A stretch of 64,000 nucleotides of DNA from Topomyia yanbarensis. Lineage: Eukaryota; Arthropoda; Insecta; Diptera; Culicidae. Numbering within the stretch: position 1 is the first letter of the stretch; each line of letters opens with the position of its first letter. The stretch lies in the NCBI RefSeq assembly GCF_030247195.1, contig NC_080671.1, positions 469,522,766 to 469,586,765 on the forward strand, written 5' to 3'. A program made the position numbers and the translations under genes. This document shows, piece after piece, positions 22,701 to 34,700 of this stretch. The notes under the pieces were generated by a model. That model saw only the letters and a program-made list of their open reading frames with translations, was not told the origin of the DNA and made no database searches.

Positions 22701-23460
22701 TTTATCGGCAGTATTCTATTAATGGGTCTACGAGTATCTTTTAAATTTTTCGACGCATTTCTTGGAAATGTCATGGCTTTAATAGAAATTTAAAGAGAAC
22801 ATATAATGCTGTGTCCAACGACCTAACTCGGCTTAAAAATGGCTGACTTATCAATTTTTTCAAAAAAGAAATTTGAATTTTTAGGGGGGCGATTACAAAT
22901 ACATTCAAAAGTATGCGTCTTTGAACTTGAAATTTGAAAAGTAACGAAGAATATAATTGTAGAATCCTACAATGGGAGACAATACCTCAATAACCCCTTA
23001 AGAGTTCATGTGAGCAAATTTCTAATTTAGAAAAAAATAATAACTCTGCAATTTAACAACCGATTTTTATGATTTCTAAATTTGTATTGAAACAAAGACG
23101 CTTCTTTAGAAGAAAGTTTGGCAATTTCCATAAATGTCATGGGAAAATTGCAAAATTATGGTAGTTTTCTAACTGTTGTCGCAAAACCGCAAAGTATTTT
23201 TGACAGAAGAACATAACATAATATACTGTTGGAAACGTAATTTCCTGCTAAACCCAATCAAATGTTTCGATTTGTTGCGGGGCATCTAGGGACTAGAGGT
23301 TTGCTCAGGAACACAAATTGTGTCTCCGTTTTTTTGAGCTAGCGTCAATCCTCCACTAGCTTAGTCCGTTAACTAAGTTAGTGCCAGATTCTGATGAAAA
23401 GGAGTCGAAACGCAAATTCCAGAACTAATCCGAAAAATGTTTTGTTTGCTATAAATTAAG
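22701..23460. other. unassigned AT-rich DNA
   Basis: No coding region, RNA gene or bounded repeat is recognised. Confidence 0.35.
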
Positions 23461-23466
23461 GGTATA

Positions 23467-24418
23467 TCGTCCCTGTTGTGCTATCTTATGACAAACGCCA
23501 TTTTGGTGTAAACTGGCTTAGATATGCCATATTAATTAATTTTAAGAACACTATAATGTGGCGTTTGCAGAATTCTACTGGGTTACTGAGATATAGCGAA
23601 TCACAATTATGACAAGCGCCATATTCTCGAGTGATCGAATTGTGCTACCTTGTGACAATGAAAAAAAGAGACAACAATCCTAGTGTGTTGGCTTACAAAG
23701 CTTATAGCAAGCCACCAGATGTCTCTGAAGACATACGTAATTCCTATGCAGATCATCCATAATCATTAGCTAGGTTCTTGTCTTGAGAGCAAAACTTTTC
23801 CTACCATAGTTTTTTCTTGCGAATTGTTGGCTCGTGTTTTTAATATTATTGAACAAATTTCCTTTTGAGATTTCCACTAGTTTTGGAAAGTATGCCGAAA
23901 TGTAATGATTGGTAATGGAAGAAGAATATTTTTTCGTCTAGTCGTTTGTCAACAATAACCTTGTTTGATATATATTGTCTCTAAATTGTTGATGTAACCA
24001 ACTTTTATTCATTGTTTTTCCCGAACAAAGGAGGAACATTGTGAAAAATTTGTGTTCCAATACCATAATTTTGTAACCTGATTATGCTTCTACCGCATGG
24101 AAAAGTAAAACATTGGGCATAGTGATCTATAAGGCATAATTTTACGAATCAGTTATGAGTCTCTTTTTTATATGAAATGTTCTGTGCACATTTTTGACAA
24201 GTTATATATTTTTTATCATCAATACACACTTATGACACGTATGCTAGTGACTTTGGTTAACATTTTAAGCAAAAACTGTCAATATAGTCAACCAATCTTT
24301 GCATAAATCGAGAGATTACTACAGAAAAGATAGAATCATCGATCGCCTTCTCCGAAAATCTTCTAACATTTATAAAGTGCCAAATGACACTTGTCATAAG
24401 ATAGCACAACAGCGACGA
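23467..24418. mobile_element. MITE-like element, 950 bp with about 40-bp terminal inverted repeats
   Basis: Positions 23467-23506 (TCGTCCCTGTTGTGCTATCT onward) are inverted, with a handful of mismatches, at 24379-24418. A partial third copy of the end motif (GTGCTACCTTGTGAC) lies inside near 23640. No transposase is encoded. The target duplication is not clear. Confidence 0.75.
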
Positions 24419-25004
24419 TGGAACATTTTTCATATATTATGTTGTGTTGCATTTACAACCTATATAAGGTCACTTGAAAAGTACAAAATCACTGTGGCAC
24501 TGCGTTGTTTTAGTCTATTTTTCTCACACCGACTCTAGTTTGTCGATGTTAGCAATCAAAGATACACATTTATGTTCTTCAATGAAGTTGAAACATTGCA
24601 CAAAAATTACGTGGAATTCTAGATGTTGTAATTACAGTAATCCTAGGTATTGTAGATTCAGGTGTAATTTGCGAAAAGCTAAAAAGTCACCAAAACGAAT
24701 AGAATGAAAAGTACATAATTATTGCAGTATCAAATTTGCCTAGAACTTATTGATTTTAGTTCTCATGAAATCTCATTTTGAGTTTCTTTGCATGATTGGA
24801 GTTATGATGTTTGCAAAAAGACGCATATTTTAGTTTAAAATTGAAAACTTCTTAATGAACAGCTTTGTCGAAGACACCAATTTACTAGGTCTTACCTAAA
24901 GTATGGTTAATTGTTTCAGTGTTTCGGATTAACTAGTAACTAGCACAAACTGGGTGTCTAGTTAGACGATGTATCTAAACTAGTACCCAAATTAACAGAA
25001 GGAT
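24419..25004. other. unassigned DNA
   Basis: Short ORFs only, with no family resemblance; no bounded repeat. Confidence 0.35.
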
Positions 25005-25330
25005 CAAATTCAAAATATTTTTTCAATAAATTATAATCCTGTTTTTTATTTCTATTTTTGTCATATAATTTATTTAATTGATTTAATATATTTTATTTTA
25101 TTTATTATTTACGTTGTTTATTTCATTGACATTTAAATTATTCATTTTGCTCACTTTATGAAACTGTATTTTTTTCCAAAGAAAGTGCTAATGGTTTTAA
25201 AAATTGCTCATTTTGAAATTATTTCTGGTATTCAAAATCATCATTTCGTTGATTTTTTTTTTCAAATATTTCATTTCATTCGGTTTATTGATTTTGTATA
25301 ATTGCTTAATGCTGTGTTTACTCCATTCCT
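25005..25330. repeat. AT-rich low-complexity tract
   Basis: TTTATT/ATTTTATTTA words repeat irregularly, resembling the tract at 22385-22700. Confidence 0.65.
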
Positions 25331-27710
25331 AATTGGGTGCGTATTTTGAATAAGTTCTGCGAACTTGTAATCAGCAAACAGTTATAATATGTATAGGAAA
25401 TGTGTCACCTTACTAAAAGGTGGATTAAAGTGATATTTAATATTATAGTGATTGAATTGAAAGTGTAACGGGGAAATGTTATTATCTCAATGTAAAAGTT
25501 AAATCTCTTGTTTTTATTTTTCTTGAAGCTTTTGACCCCACGTTTTATCAGTTGTTGTTCAGGTTAAGATTAAAATATGTTTGACAAAACATTTTTATGT
25601 CTGCGAGAAACATTTTTATGTGATGAGATGCTAAAAGTTCAAAAGAACAAATAAGTGGATTTTGCGATAAAATAACAATAATTAGAGAAAGATGCTAGTT
25701 TGAGAAGCGAAATTCTGTCGGACCAGAAAGTTTAATCTGACACCATTTTTCTTCCAGACCATAGATTGTCCTTATTCTTGAGAATATGCAGATTTGGAGT
25801 AAAAGTGTAATCTATCAAATCAGAGTCTTTTATATTCCTACATAAGCTACCATAAATCATAAGATGAAGGTAATGATCGTGTATCAATACCACTATTCTC
25901 AAGAATGCAAACACGAGGCCTTTTTTGTGTATCCATCAGGCAACGAGAAAGGGGTTTAATAACCATACCTTGTTGTAGAAGGCTAGATACTTCCATTTTT
26001 TGCTATTCTAACCATTGACAACACAAAGGTACTAAGCATACTACATCGGCGAAAGATTATAAATATGCACTCTAGGAACGCCCTAAGCCATTTTCCAGCA
26101 TGCTCAATTGTACTAAACATCATAACAATTTGCTCAAGAATTATTTCATGCATAAAATCATCAACTTTTTGTATGCAAATCAAAACCGCTTCGGATGCTG
26201 CCACGAGACTCTTGACGGCGCTGTTTACGCAGCTGCAGCGCACCCAAAACTCAACCTACCCAGTGCAAGCAGAAAGTGTAACATCGTAAGCCAACAGAAG
26301 CAACCCGGGGACCTGAGACAAACGCAAACCGAAAACGCATCTTTGCCGTTCCGTTGCTTGGTTCGTTTCCACCCAGTTTGCTCACAGTAAACAGCCGCCG
26401 GTGGAAAATGTTTGCTTGTTTGCTGTTTAGGTGGCAGCAAAAAGTGTGAAAAACACAGCCAAGAAGAGCTTTGCTTCTTTTCGGCTTGCTGCGATGGGAA
26501 AATTGTTACTCTTGCTTCGTCGTCGTCGTCGTCGTTGGCGTTGGCGATGTCGGTGCTTACTGTGTCGCGCAGTGTCGGTTGATGTCACCAAGCATCCGGA
26601 GCGGCCGGAAGTATACAAGCAGTCACACCAACCAACAGAGCGATCGTGAAGTCCGAACCCAAGAACGGATATTGAGCTTAAATCCGGAAATTGGATTACA
26701 CTTCGTCCCCTCGGTGGTGCCCTTTTCCGGAGCGGCTTCGGAGCGGGTGCCATTTGAGCGCGCCGGGGCACTGATTTGGTCAATATTGGCAAACGGAGCT
26801 TATAAGTTTACGCAGTATGCCAACACATGCCAAAACATAGTCCCGCATATACACAATATACCAGGAAAGAGAAGAAAAAAGTTGCTGGACAACTGACTGC
26901 ATCATCATCATCAGCAGCAGCAGCATCGTTGGCCAATCGGTTCGACCAGTTAATGGAATGTGACTTACGGGTACCAACCAGCAGCAACCCGAGAACCCAC
27001 AATCATTTATCTCCATCGGAAGTGGGCTCTGCAGCGATTAAGCCGTGATGAATTATGCCATAGATAAATATCCCATTTCGCGGGTGTCAGATTTCGGCTG
27101 ATTGGTATTACATTTTTAATGAATTATTATCGTGTGTCACCGGGGAGAAATGACAGACCATTTTTTTGCAATAGTGTCCGGAACAACTGCACATTTAGCA
27201 TTTGCTGATGGCAGTGCCTTTTTCGCAACACCGCACAAACATGAACAGCAGCTTCGTGATGTGTTTTTTTTTCTCATTGGTTGGTAGCCATTTACGGTGG
27301 CCGTTCAAATCCGATCTTATCACATATTCATTTAATGGAGATCTCGAATGGGTGACCCAAACCGGTTTCCGTTGAAAATTGATGATTTTGAGGATGGGAA
27401 AAAATATACGGTGACCCTCTTTGGCCAACACTTTCTAAAGAGCGGTTAATCCGAAAAGATTTGCAATTATTGTCACTTGGGGAATCCAAATTGGCGGATG
27501 TCTATTATGCCAATCACCTCGTTATTGCGCTATTTCAATTGGTGTTTTGATTTTCAGATGAACGTATGTTTGATCGGACATGGATTTTTCGAATTGAGAA
27601 TGCTTTATTTTACTATCTGGGGCTCAGTGCGATTTTAATATAAGGGAATAAAAATTGCGTCAAGTAATTCTGGCTTACAGAGTTATCATTTATAATCAGT
27701 CTATTTATTT
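25331..27710. other. possible host DNA with triplet repeats
   Basis: The middle part (about 26200-27050) is richer in G+C than its surroundings. It holds triplet tracts: CGT repeats at 26519-26536 and CATCAT-CAGCAG at 26901-26925. Such sequence is common in the upstream and 5' leader regions of insect genes. Several overlapping ORFs on both strands here are compositional by-products (for example arginine runs from CGT repeats), so I call no gene. It ends at the target duplication of the young BEL/Pao element. Confidence 0.35.
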
Positions 27711-27715
27711 GACAG

Positions 27716-28497
27716 TATCGTTCCGCCGAACGATCTTTCGCCGCAGAGGGGGGTGCTGGGTCTAGTTAGAAGCGTCCTGCGGTACAAGCCACTTCTAATT
27801 CTAGACTAAGTATAGTTTGTGGCACCTGCGTTACAAATACCACACGCTATAGCTTAATAAGCCGGGAATTCCTCGTCCAGTTAGTATCGTTCTGCGTAAC
27901 AAACCAATACTAATTCTGGTCGTAAGACAATTTGCTTCCCCGCTTGCGTTACAAACAAGGAAGTAATTTGACTTTGGATTTAACAAGGTGGAAAAACCAA
28001 CGAAGAACTCCAGGGTCTGGACACGAAGTAAAGGATTTTCGACTGAGTGAAGTGGTACTTTCGACTGCTCGATTTCAACTTGATTTTATTATACAATTTT
28101 TTGGTTTATATACCTACTTTCCTAAGCTAGCTATTTACAAATAATCGATTTTTGAATCGATTTTATTTAGATTTGTTTTGGTACAGAATGTTAACAATGA
28201 ATATTGTTGTCAACTCTGCACAAATGTTTTATTATCCAAGCCACCGCGCGAAGTCAAATATCGATATAATTATCGTCTTCGAATGCGCTGTGACCGGCAG
28301 TGGCACCGAAAATGCCGATGAAGCATATATGACCCTTGCGTGAGCGCGCATTGACTCATCGTTGGGCGCACTTGAATGTAATTCGATTTTCCTTCTGCCT
28401 CTTTAGGTCAGAACGAACTGTTCTATGTTACGGTGGTTTGTTTTGATTCTGCCGCTGCTCGCTGCGAACAGCTGTTTGTGATTTTGCGTCGGCGACA
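27716..28497 (-). repeat. 3' LTR of the BEL/Pao element
   Basis: In the element's sense this LTR begins TGTCGCCGACGC at 28497 and ends CGATA at 27716. It matches 36274-37055 with an offset of 8558 and no difference that I can see. A polyadenylation signal AATAAA in sense lies at 28085-28090. The end dinucleotide TA rather than CA is unusual but is present in both LTRs and fixed by the adjacent target duplication. Confidence 0.95.
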
Positions 28498-28498
28498 T

Positions 28499-28512
28499 AT
28501 TGCCCCCCGTAA
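28499..28512 (-). other. polypurine tract
   Basis: Read on the minus strand, the bases next to the 3' LTR are ACGGGGGGCAATA, a G-rich tract at the place where plus-strand DNA synthesis starts in LTR elements. Confidence 0.65.
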
Positions 28513-28735
28513 GTCTATCCCATAGACCTTACGAAAAACTAGCCGACGCGCCGATGGTCATCTTGCTTGTCGAGATTTTCGATGCCTATCTGATTATAAA
28601 GGTTCATATAATATTTACTTTTGTTACCTACTAATGATTTATGTTTTTGGAGCCTAGTTTAATATTTGATAAATGATAACGTTCCTATCTTTTAAGTTAT
28701 TTTTAATATTTGTTTAAGTTATTAATGCACTTGCT
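28513..28735 (-). other. 3' untranslated region of the BEL/Pao element
   Basis: About 220 AT-rich bases between the stop codon and the polypurine tract; no further ORF of note. Confidence 0.6.
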
Positions 28736-31700
28736 TTAAATTTGTGTAACACTATTTGCAGCTGTTGTTCGTGGAATTATTCTCGGTGGTCGTCTTGGAA
28801 GTGGAGTTGGTCTGCTCGATGTTCTAATGGTGTAACGTCGACTGCCTTTCTTATAGTAAAGGGCGCTGATTATCGTGGCCACAACAAGTACTGATGATAC
28901 CGCTGCTACTATGACCGGAACATGATGATTTATCGCCTTTGTTTCAGGATCGTTGTGATAGGATGAATGGGTTGCAGCTATCGGATCAAGTTCTGTTGTT
29001 TCCCAAGTGTCTTCTGACGCATTGAAATTGTCGTTTTTCCATTGAGGTATTTGATCGTGGCGTTTGAAGTATATTTTTTGTTGCTTTGAAGTTCCGCCGA
29101 TGCTAGCGTACGTTACGCTGTGCTTGGTTCGTATTTCACAACCAGGATCTAATTTTACAACCGCTATGTTGTATGAGGTGAAATTCAATTCCTTATTGCA
29201 GAGTATCGTGATTGTATTTGAATCTTTTGCGTAGTATAGTAGTGTGTTTGGTTGTGATAATATGATTACTTCCGCGTAATCGGTGGGCAGGTTATCGAAA
29301 GTTGTAATATTGCAGTTTCTTACGGGACGCTTGTGAAATATTGCTGCTGGCACGCATGACATTTCCATCTGTATTGTTGGCTTGAAGCAGAGGAAGTGTG
29401 TTTCGTTTAGTTTCCTTGCCTCATTAGAGGGATAGAAATACTGGTTGTGCTGATTGATGGCGATTCTTGGTTGATCAACATGAATTTTTGTTCTGTTTTC
29501 AAAGTCTGGTATAGCTATAACCTTGAAATTTTCGAATGATTCTCTTAGTATCACAATAGATCTCATCGTGATTTGATACGAATCATTCTTTATTTTGAGT
29601 TTATAATGGGTTGCAAACTCATCCTCGGGTATGTAGTGATTTGCAGGAAGTCGCAGGTTCGCTTGTTGGATGAATTCGTTTCTGTCTTCTATGGTGACGG
29701 GTATACGTTTCAATTTTCTGTGACGTGTGAGAATACTCTCGATCAGTTGTTTAGCCACCATTATTGTGTCCATCAGATGGTTGGCTAGAGTTTCTGCATA
29801 GTTCATCGCGAACTGTTTGTTCAAAAGTTTGATTCCATCTAATGCGTGGTGAATCCGTTGTTCAAATTGATTGTTTTGTTGCAGGGTTCTTTCCCTTAGC
29901 TGATTCATGCTATGTGTGACGTCATGAATTTTTTGTTCTTCGTTCATTCGGATAGCCTCGATTTGCTCTGTCAGGTCATCGCCTCCGAATAGTATGTCTT
30001 TAAGGAATCCAAAAATTCCCTTTCCTCTTTTTACTCGAGCTGGTTCCAAAATTTCCTGCTTCGCGGCGTAACACTGTTGTTCAATCGAGGTAGCCAAGTC
30101 GATGAGTGTTGGATTTTTTATTTTCTGCTTTAGTCCATTTATAGCTTCTTCGATGTTTCTGTGTATCGTGTCAATGAGTTTTACATCGCCGGTGGGAGAT
30201 ATGTTTGTAGTAATTTGTGTGTCCCAAATTCCGGTTTGTATTAAATAGGTAGCTTCGTGATCGAATAAAAGTCCCGCATTTGGTACGGGTTTGATGGTCA
30301 TACTAGACGTTGTATTTAAAGATAGTACTGCTGCTGTAGTGACGAGCATTTTTGCCCACATGTTTGGCCTAGCTCGAATAGTTTTCTTTTTCGGTTTGGT
30401 TGGATGAGCGGCTTTGTGCTTTTCTGCTAGTTGTTTTACTAGCTCTATGTCGATTTTTTGTCGCTTACCCCAATCTGTCATATTTGCCTTTGCATTTGAG
30501 CTACTATTTTGCGGGAAGACGTCTTTTCGTTTTGGTGATATTTCCTGTATGTGACCGGTGAATACCGTATCTGCCTTTACGTCTAATTTGGCCAATTTTA
30601 CAGTTGGCCTAACTAATTTAGAGTTTTCAGTGCGAACGACCGCAGACCTTGTTTGGCCATCCTGCGCCTTCCTTACTTCGGTTATAATTCCTTTATGAAA
30701 CTTCCCTTTCCGTTGTTCGTCTGGAAAAACAACGACATCATCAGGCTGGAGTGGTTCTGTGTTCTGTTTCCATTTTTCTCGTTTGTTCAGTTTAGGAAGG
30801 TATTCTGTACTCCACCGATCCCAAAATTTAGTAGTTGCCATTTGAGCCTTTTTCCAGTGTTCTCTTGTTGCCTCGGCTCGCGACGTGTCGTCGAGTGAAG
30901 GATACGTTCCTCCTGCGCATCCAATCAAAAAATGATTTGGTGTCAGAGGTTCATCATCGTTGGAGCTTAATGGTATATGTGTCAACGGGCGACTGTTCAG
31001 GAGCTGCTCTATCTCGATTAGAGCATTCCTAAGTACGCTCTCCTTGGGTTTTGATACTGGCCATAGCTTTTCGTTTAGTAATTTTTTAACCTCTTGTATC
31101 ATACGTTCCCATGCTCCCCCAAAGTGTGGAGCTGATGGTGGAATAAAATTCCATTTTATTCCTTCGATCGCTGTTCTGATTTCTAATTCCTTCATCTGAT
31201 TACTTGCGCCAACCATATTGGTGCCGTTATCGCTGTACATTTCACAGACCTTGCCGCGCCTGTTTTGTAAGTTTTTTATGCAGATGAGAAGCGCGTCTGT
31301 ACTTAAGTCGTCTGCTAGTTCCAGGTGTATAGCTCGAGTAGCCATACAGGTGAAGAGTGCACCCCAGCGTTTTTCACATCTTCTTCCTACAGTAACTTCC
31401 ATTGGTCCAAAGAAGTCTATACCGGTGTGTGTAAATGGTTTTAAATTTGGAGTGGTGCGGCAGCTTGGCAATGTGCCCATTTTTGGAGGGTGAGGGCTTG
31501 CCTTCTTGTTTCTGCAGAGTTGACATCTTGCATTCACTCTTTTTACTGCCGCCCTAATCTTGATTATCCAGAAATGCTGTCGTATTTGAGCTATAACTGC
31601 TTCCGTTTCACGGTGTAGAAATTTCTCGTGGTATTGTTTTATGATCAAATTCGTTATATGTCCCTTGTTTGGTAATAGTACTGGAGTCATGTTTTGTATT

Positions 31701-34700
31701 CGTCCGCTGATTCGGATGAGACGGTTTTCATCTAATGCAAGCTCGTGATCTGCTACAGAGCTGTTCTGGTAAATACCTTCGCCGTTGATCAGAGCCACTA
31801 GCTCGGATGGAAAAGCTTCTTGCTGTGCTTGTTGTAACAATAGGATTTCTGCTCGCTTATAATGATCAGAAGTAATTGTCTCATCATATCTGGAGTTTGA
31901 TACTTTCGTCCTCAATTTTTCCATGTATTTGAGCCAGTAACAAACTGCCTTCTTTAGTCGTCCCCAATCCGAGCACCAAGTTGTGTGCATAATAATGTTC
32001 GCAGGTTGTATTTCTTGAACGCTGCAAACCCTTTTTTCTTCTGAAGTTTCAATGACTGCACCTTTCTCCTTTGGCCATGATTCCACTTTTGTATTTAGGT
32101 ACGTCGCTCCTGTATACCATATAGATTCCGTAGGTTGGATGTTCCGTGTTGCTTCGTCTGCCGGATTCATTCCTGATGGTACCCACCTCCATTGGGAGAT
32201 CGTTGTGTCGTCGAGTATTTCGCTTACTCGGTTGGCTACAAATGTTTTATACCTGCGATGGTCACTTCGTATCCAGGAGAGTACAGTGGTGCTATCTGTC
32301 CACATGGTTACGTTTGTAATATTCAATCGAAGTTCCTTTAAAACGGTTGTTTTCAATCGTGTGCCTAACACCGCGGCTTGAAGTTCTAGCCTTGGAATTG
32401 ACATGGCTTTATTTGGTGCAACTCTCGTTTTTGCTGCTATTAGGCTTACGTCGTATCCATGTAAGGTTTCTGCTCGTATATATGCTGCCGCGGCGAACGC
32501 TGATTCTGATGCATCAACAAAGATATGCAATTCCAATGATTTTGCGTCCGGTATGTTGGGAGAGAAACACCTAGAAATTCTCAGATATGATATTGTGGAT
32601 AGTCTATTTGTCCAAATCGTCCAATCTTCCATTAATTTCGTAGATATTTTCTCATCCCAGTCTATACCTTCTTTCCAGGCTTGTTGCATTAGTAATTTAC
32701 CTCCAATCGTAATATGCGCTATTAATCCAAGAGGGTCGAAGATCCTGGCAATTGTTGAGAGGACTTCTCTTTTGGTCGGTATGGCGTTGGACTTGAAGTC
32801 TGCTATTCTATACCCAATTGTGTCTTGCGTCGTGTCCCAGTATACTCCGAGGACTTTCTCTGATGTTGCAGTTTTTTCAATAAATTCCTTTTGGGTGGAT
32901 TGTCTCGCGACGTTGCGTTCAGGTAGAACGTCCAGCATTTCGGCATCGTTTGAAATGATGTTTCTTAGTGTGAAGTGTGCAGCTTCATGATTTTTTATAA
33001 CTCCGAACGTGACTGCACTGGCTTCCTCCGCTGTCGAGAAACTGTCCAGATAATCGTCAACATAGTGTTGTTTTATAATGGCGTTCGCTGCCACCGGATC
33101 GCAATCTCGGTAGTTCTCTGCGTTTGCATTCTTTACTGCTTGGGCACATACAGGTGAGCAGGTTGCTCCAAACGTCATTACCTGCATTACGTAGTGTCCC
33201 ATGGTATTTGAAGCCTTACCGTCCCTCCATAAGAATCGTTGAGCCTCCTGATCCTCTTTGCGTATTTTAATTTGTGAGAACATCTCTTGGATGTCTCCTG
33301 CTACTGCGCACTTTCCTTCTCGGAATCTCAGTAAAATTCCAAAGAGCGATGTCAAGTTATCGGGACCAGAGAGTAATTCAGTGTTGAGCGATAATCCTTG
33401 TACCTTGGCAGCTGCGTCAAATACAAGTCGCGGTTTTAAAGGTGTTTTATTAGGATTTACGACAGCGAAATGAGGCAAATAGTATGTTTTATCGGTTGTT
33501 AGTGTTATCTCGTTTGCTGTTAATTTTCGTGCGTATCCCTTTTCAACGTATTCCTTAATTTTATCCGTGTACCATTGGGCAAACTCAGGGTTTTTCCTCA
33601 TCTTAGTTTCAGTGTATTCTAACCTCTTTAATGCTCCCTTGAAGCTTTCTGATTTTGGCATTATGGGCCTGGCTTGTTTCCATAAAAGGCCAATTTCGTA
33701 TTGACTCCCGTCATACTTCATTGTTTCTTTTATCAATTTTTCAGCTCGTCTATCCTCCTCGCTCTGTTGGTTAGTGGTGCTAACCTTAACGCCAAACTCT
33801 TCCGTTGAGAAGTATTTCCTCATTTCTTCTCGTAGTGAGTCTTGCTCCTCTACTACACAGGAATATATTTCTCCTTGATGTCGGGAGTTGGTCCTTCCGT
33901 AAATGACCCATCCTATTGGTGTTTTAGCGGCAACTGGACCGACTTTGCTTGCTCTCTGTTTTGTTGCTGTTAATAGTCGGGGATGATCAAGTCCAATAAG
34001 TAATGTCGGCTCAGCATTCTCGTATCCTTGAATAGGAAGGTATTTAAGATGGTTGTAGTTTTCATGAAGATCCTTGTAGTCAAGTGTCTGCCGCGGTAAG
34101 GATAATTTTTTTACTGTGCGTACACTTTCCATTTGGTATCGAATTTTGTTGTCGCCTGATATTTTGAAACATACGCTTTGGCTTTCGTTATCTTCGTGTA
34201 CGGAGTCATTTGTCCATTTTATGCATAATGGTGATACTGGCCCTTGCAAACCTAAATCTTTGGCCAAGTCGTCGAGGATTAGACTGTTCGATGAGCCGTG
34301 ATCCAAAAATGCGAAGGTTTCTAATTGTCTTCCTTGCGCATAAAGTGTAACCGGCAGTATTTGGTAGTAGACCTTATTTCTTTTGGTAGCGTGTATGTTA
34401 GTGCGTACAGCTTCATCTTCTTGTTCCTTCGAGGTGGACGATGTTGGAGCTTGCGCATCTATTTCTTTCACTTCCTTCTTATCTTGGTTCTTCTTGTTGT
34501 CTTTTGAATGTCCTGAAGGTTCCTTGATTTTTTGTTTTGTTTCCTCCTTTTGGGAGGTTCTTTTTTCATCATTTGTTTTTGGTCTGACGTGAAGAAATGT
34601 GTGATGATGTGCTGTACATCCTTCTGTTCTGCAGTTTGGCCTCATTTGACAGTTTCTAAAGGAGTGTCCTTGGCGTAAACAGTTAAAGCACATGCGTTTC

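Noticed and set aside
26427..26792. 121-codon minus-strand ORF and overlapping plus-strand ORFs with arginine runs
   Set aside because: The runs come from a CGT/ACG triplet tract; open on both strands, no domain. Treated as compositional.
27932..28343. ORFs of 70 and 63 codons in the LTR, repeated at 36490-36901
   Set aside because: They are plus-strand frames of the two identical LTRs, antisense to the element's transcription.
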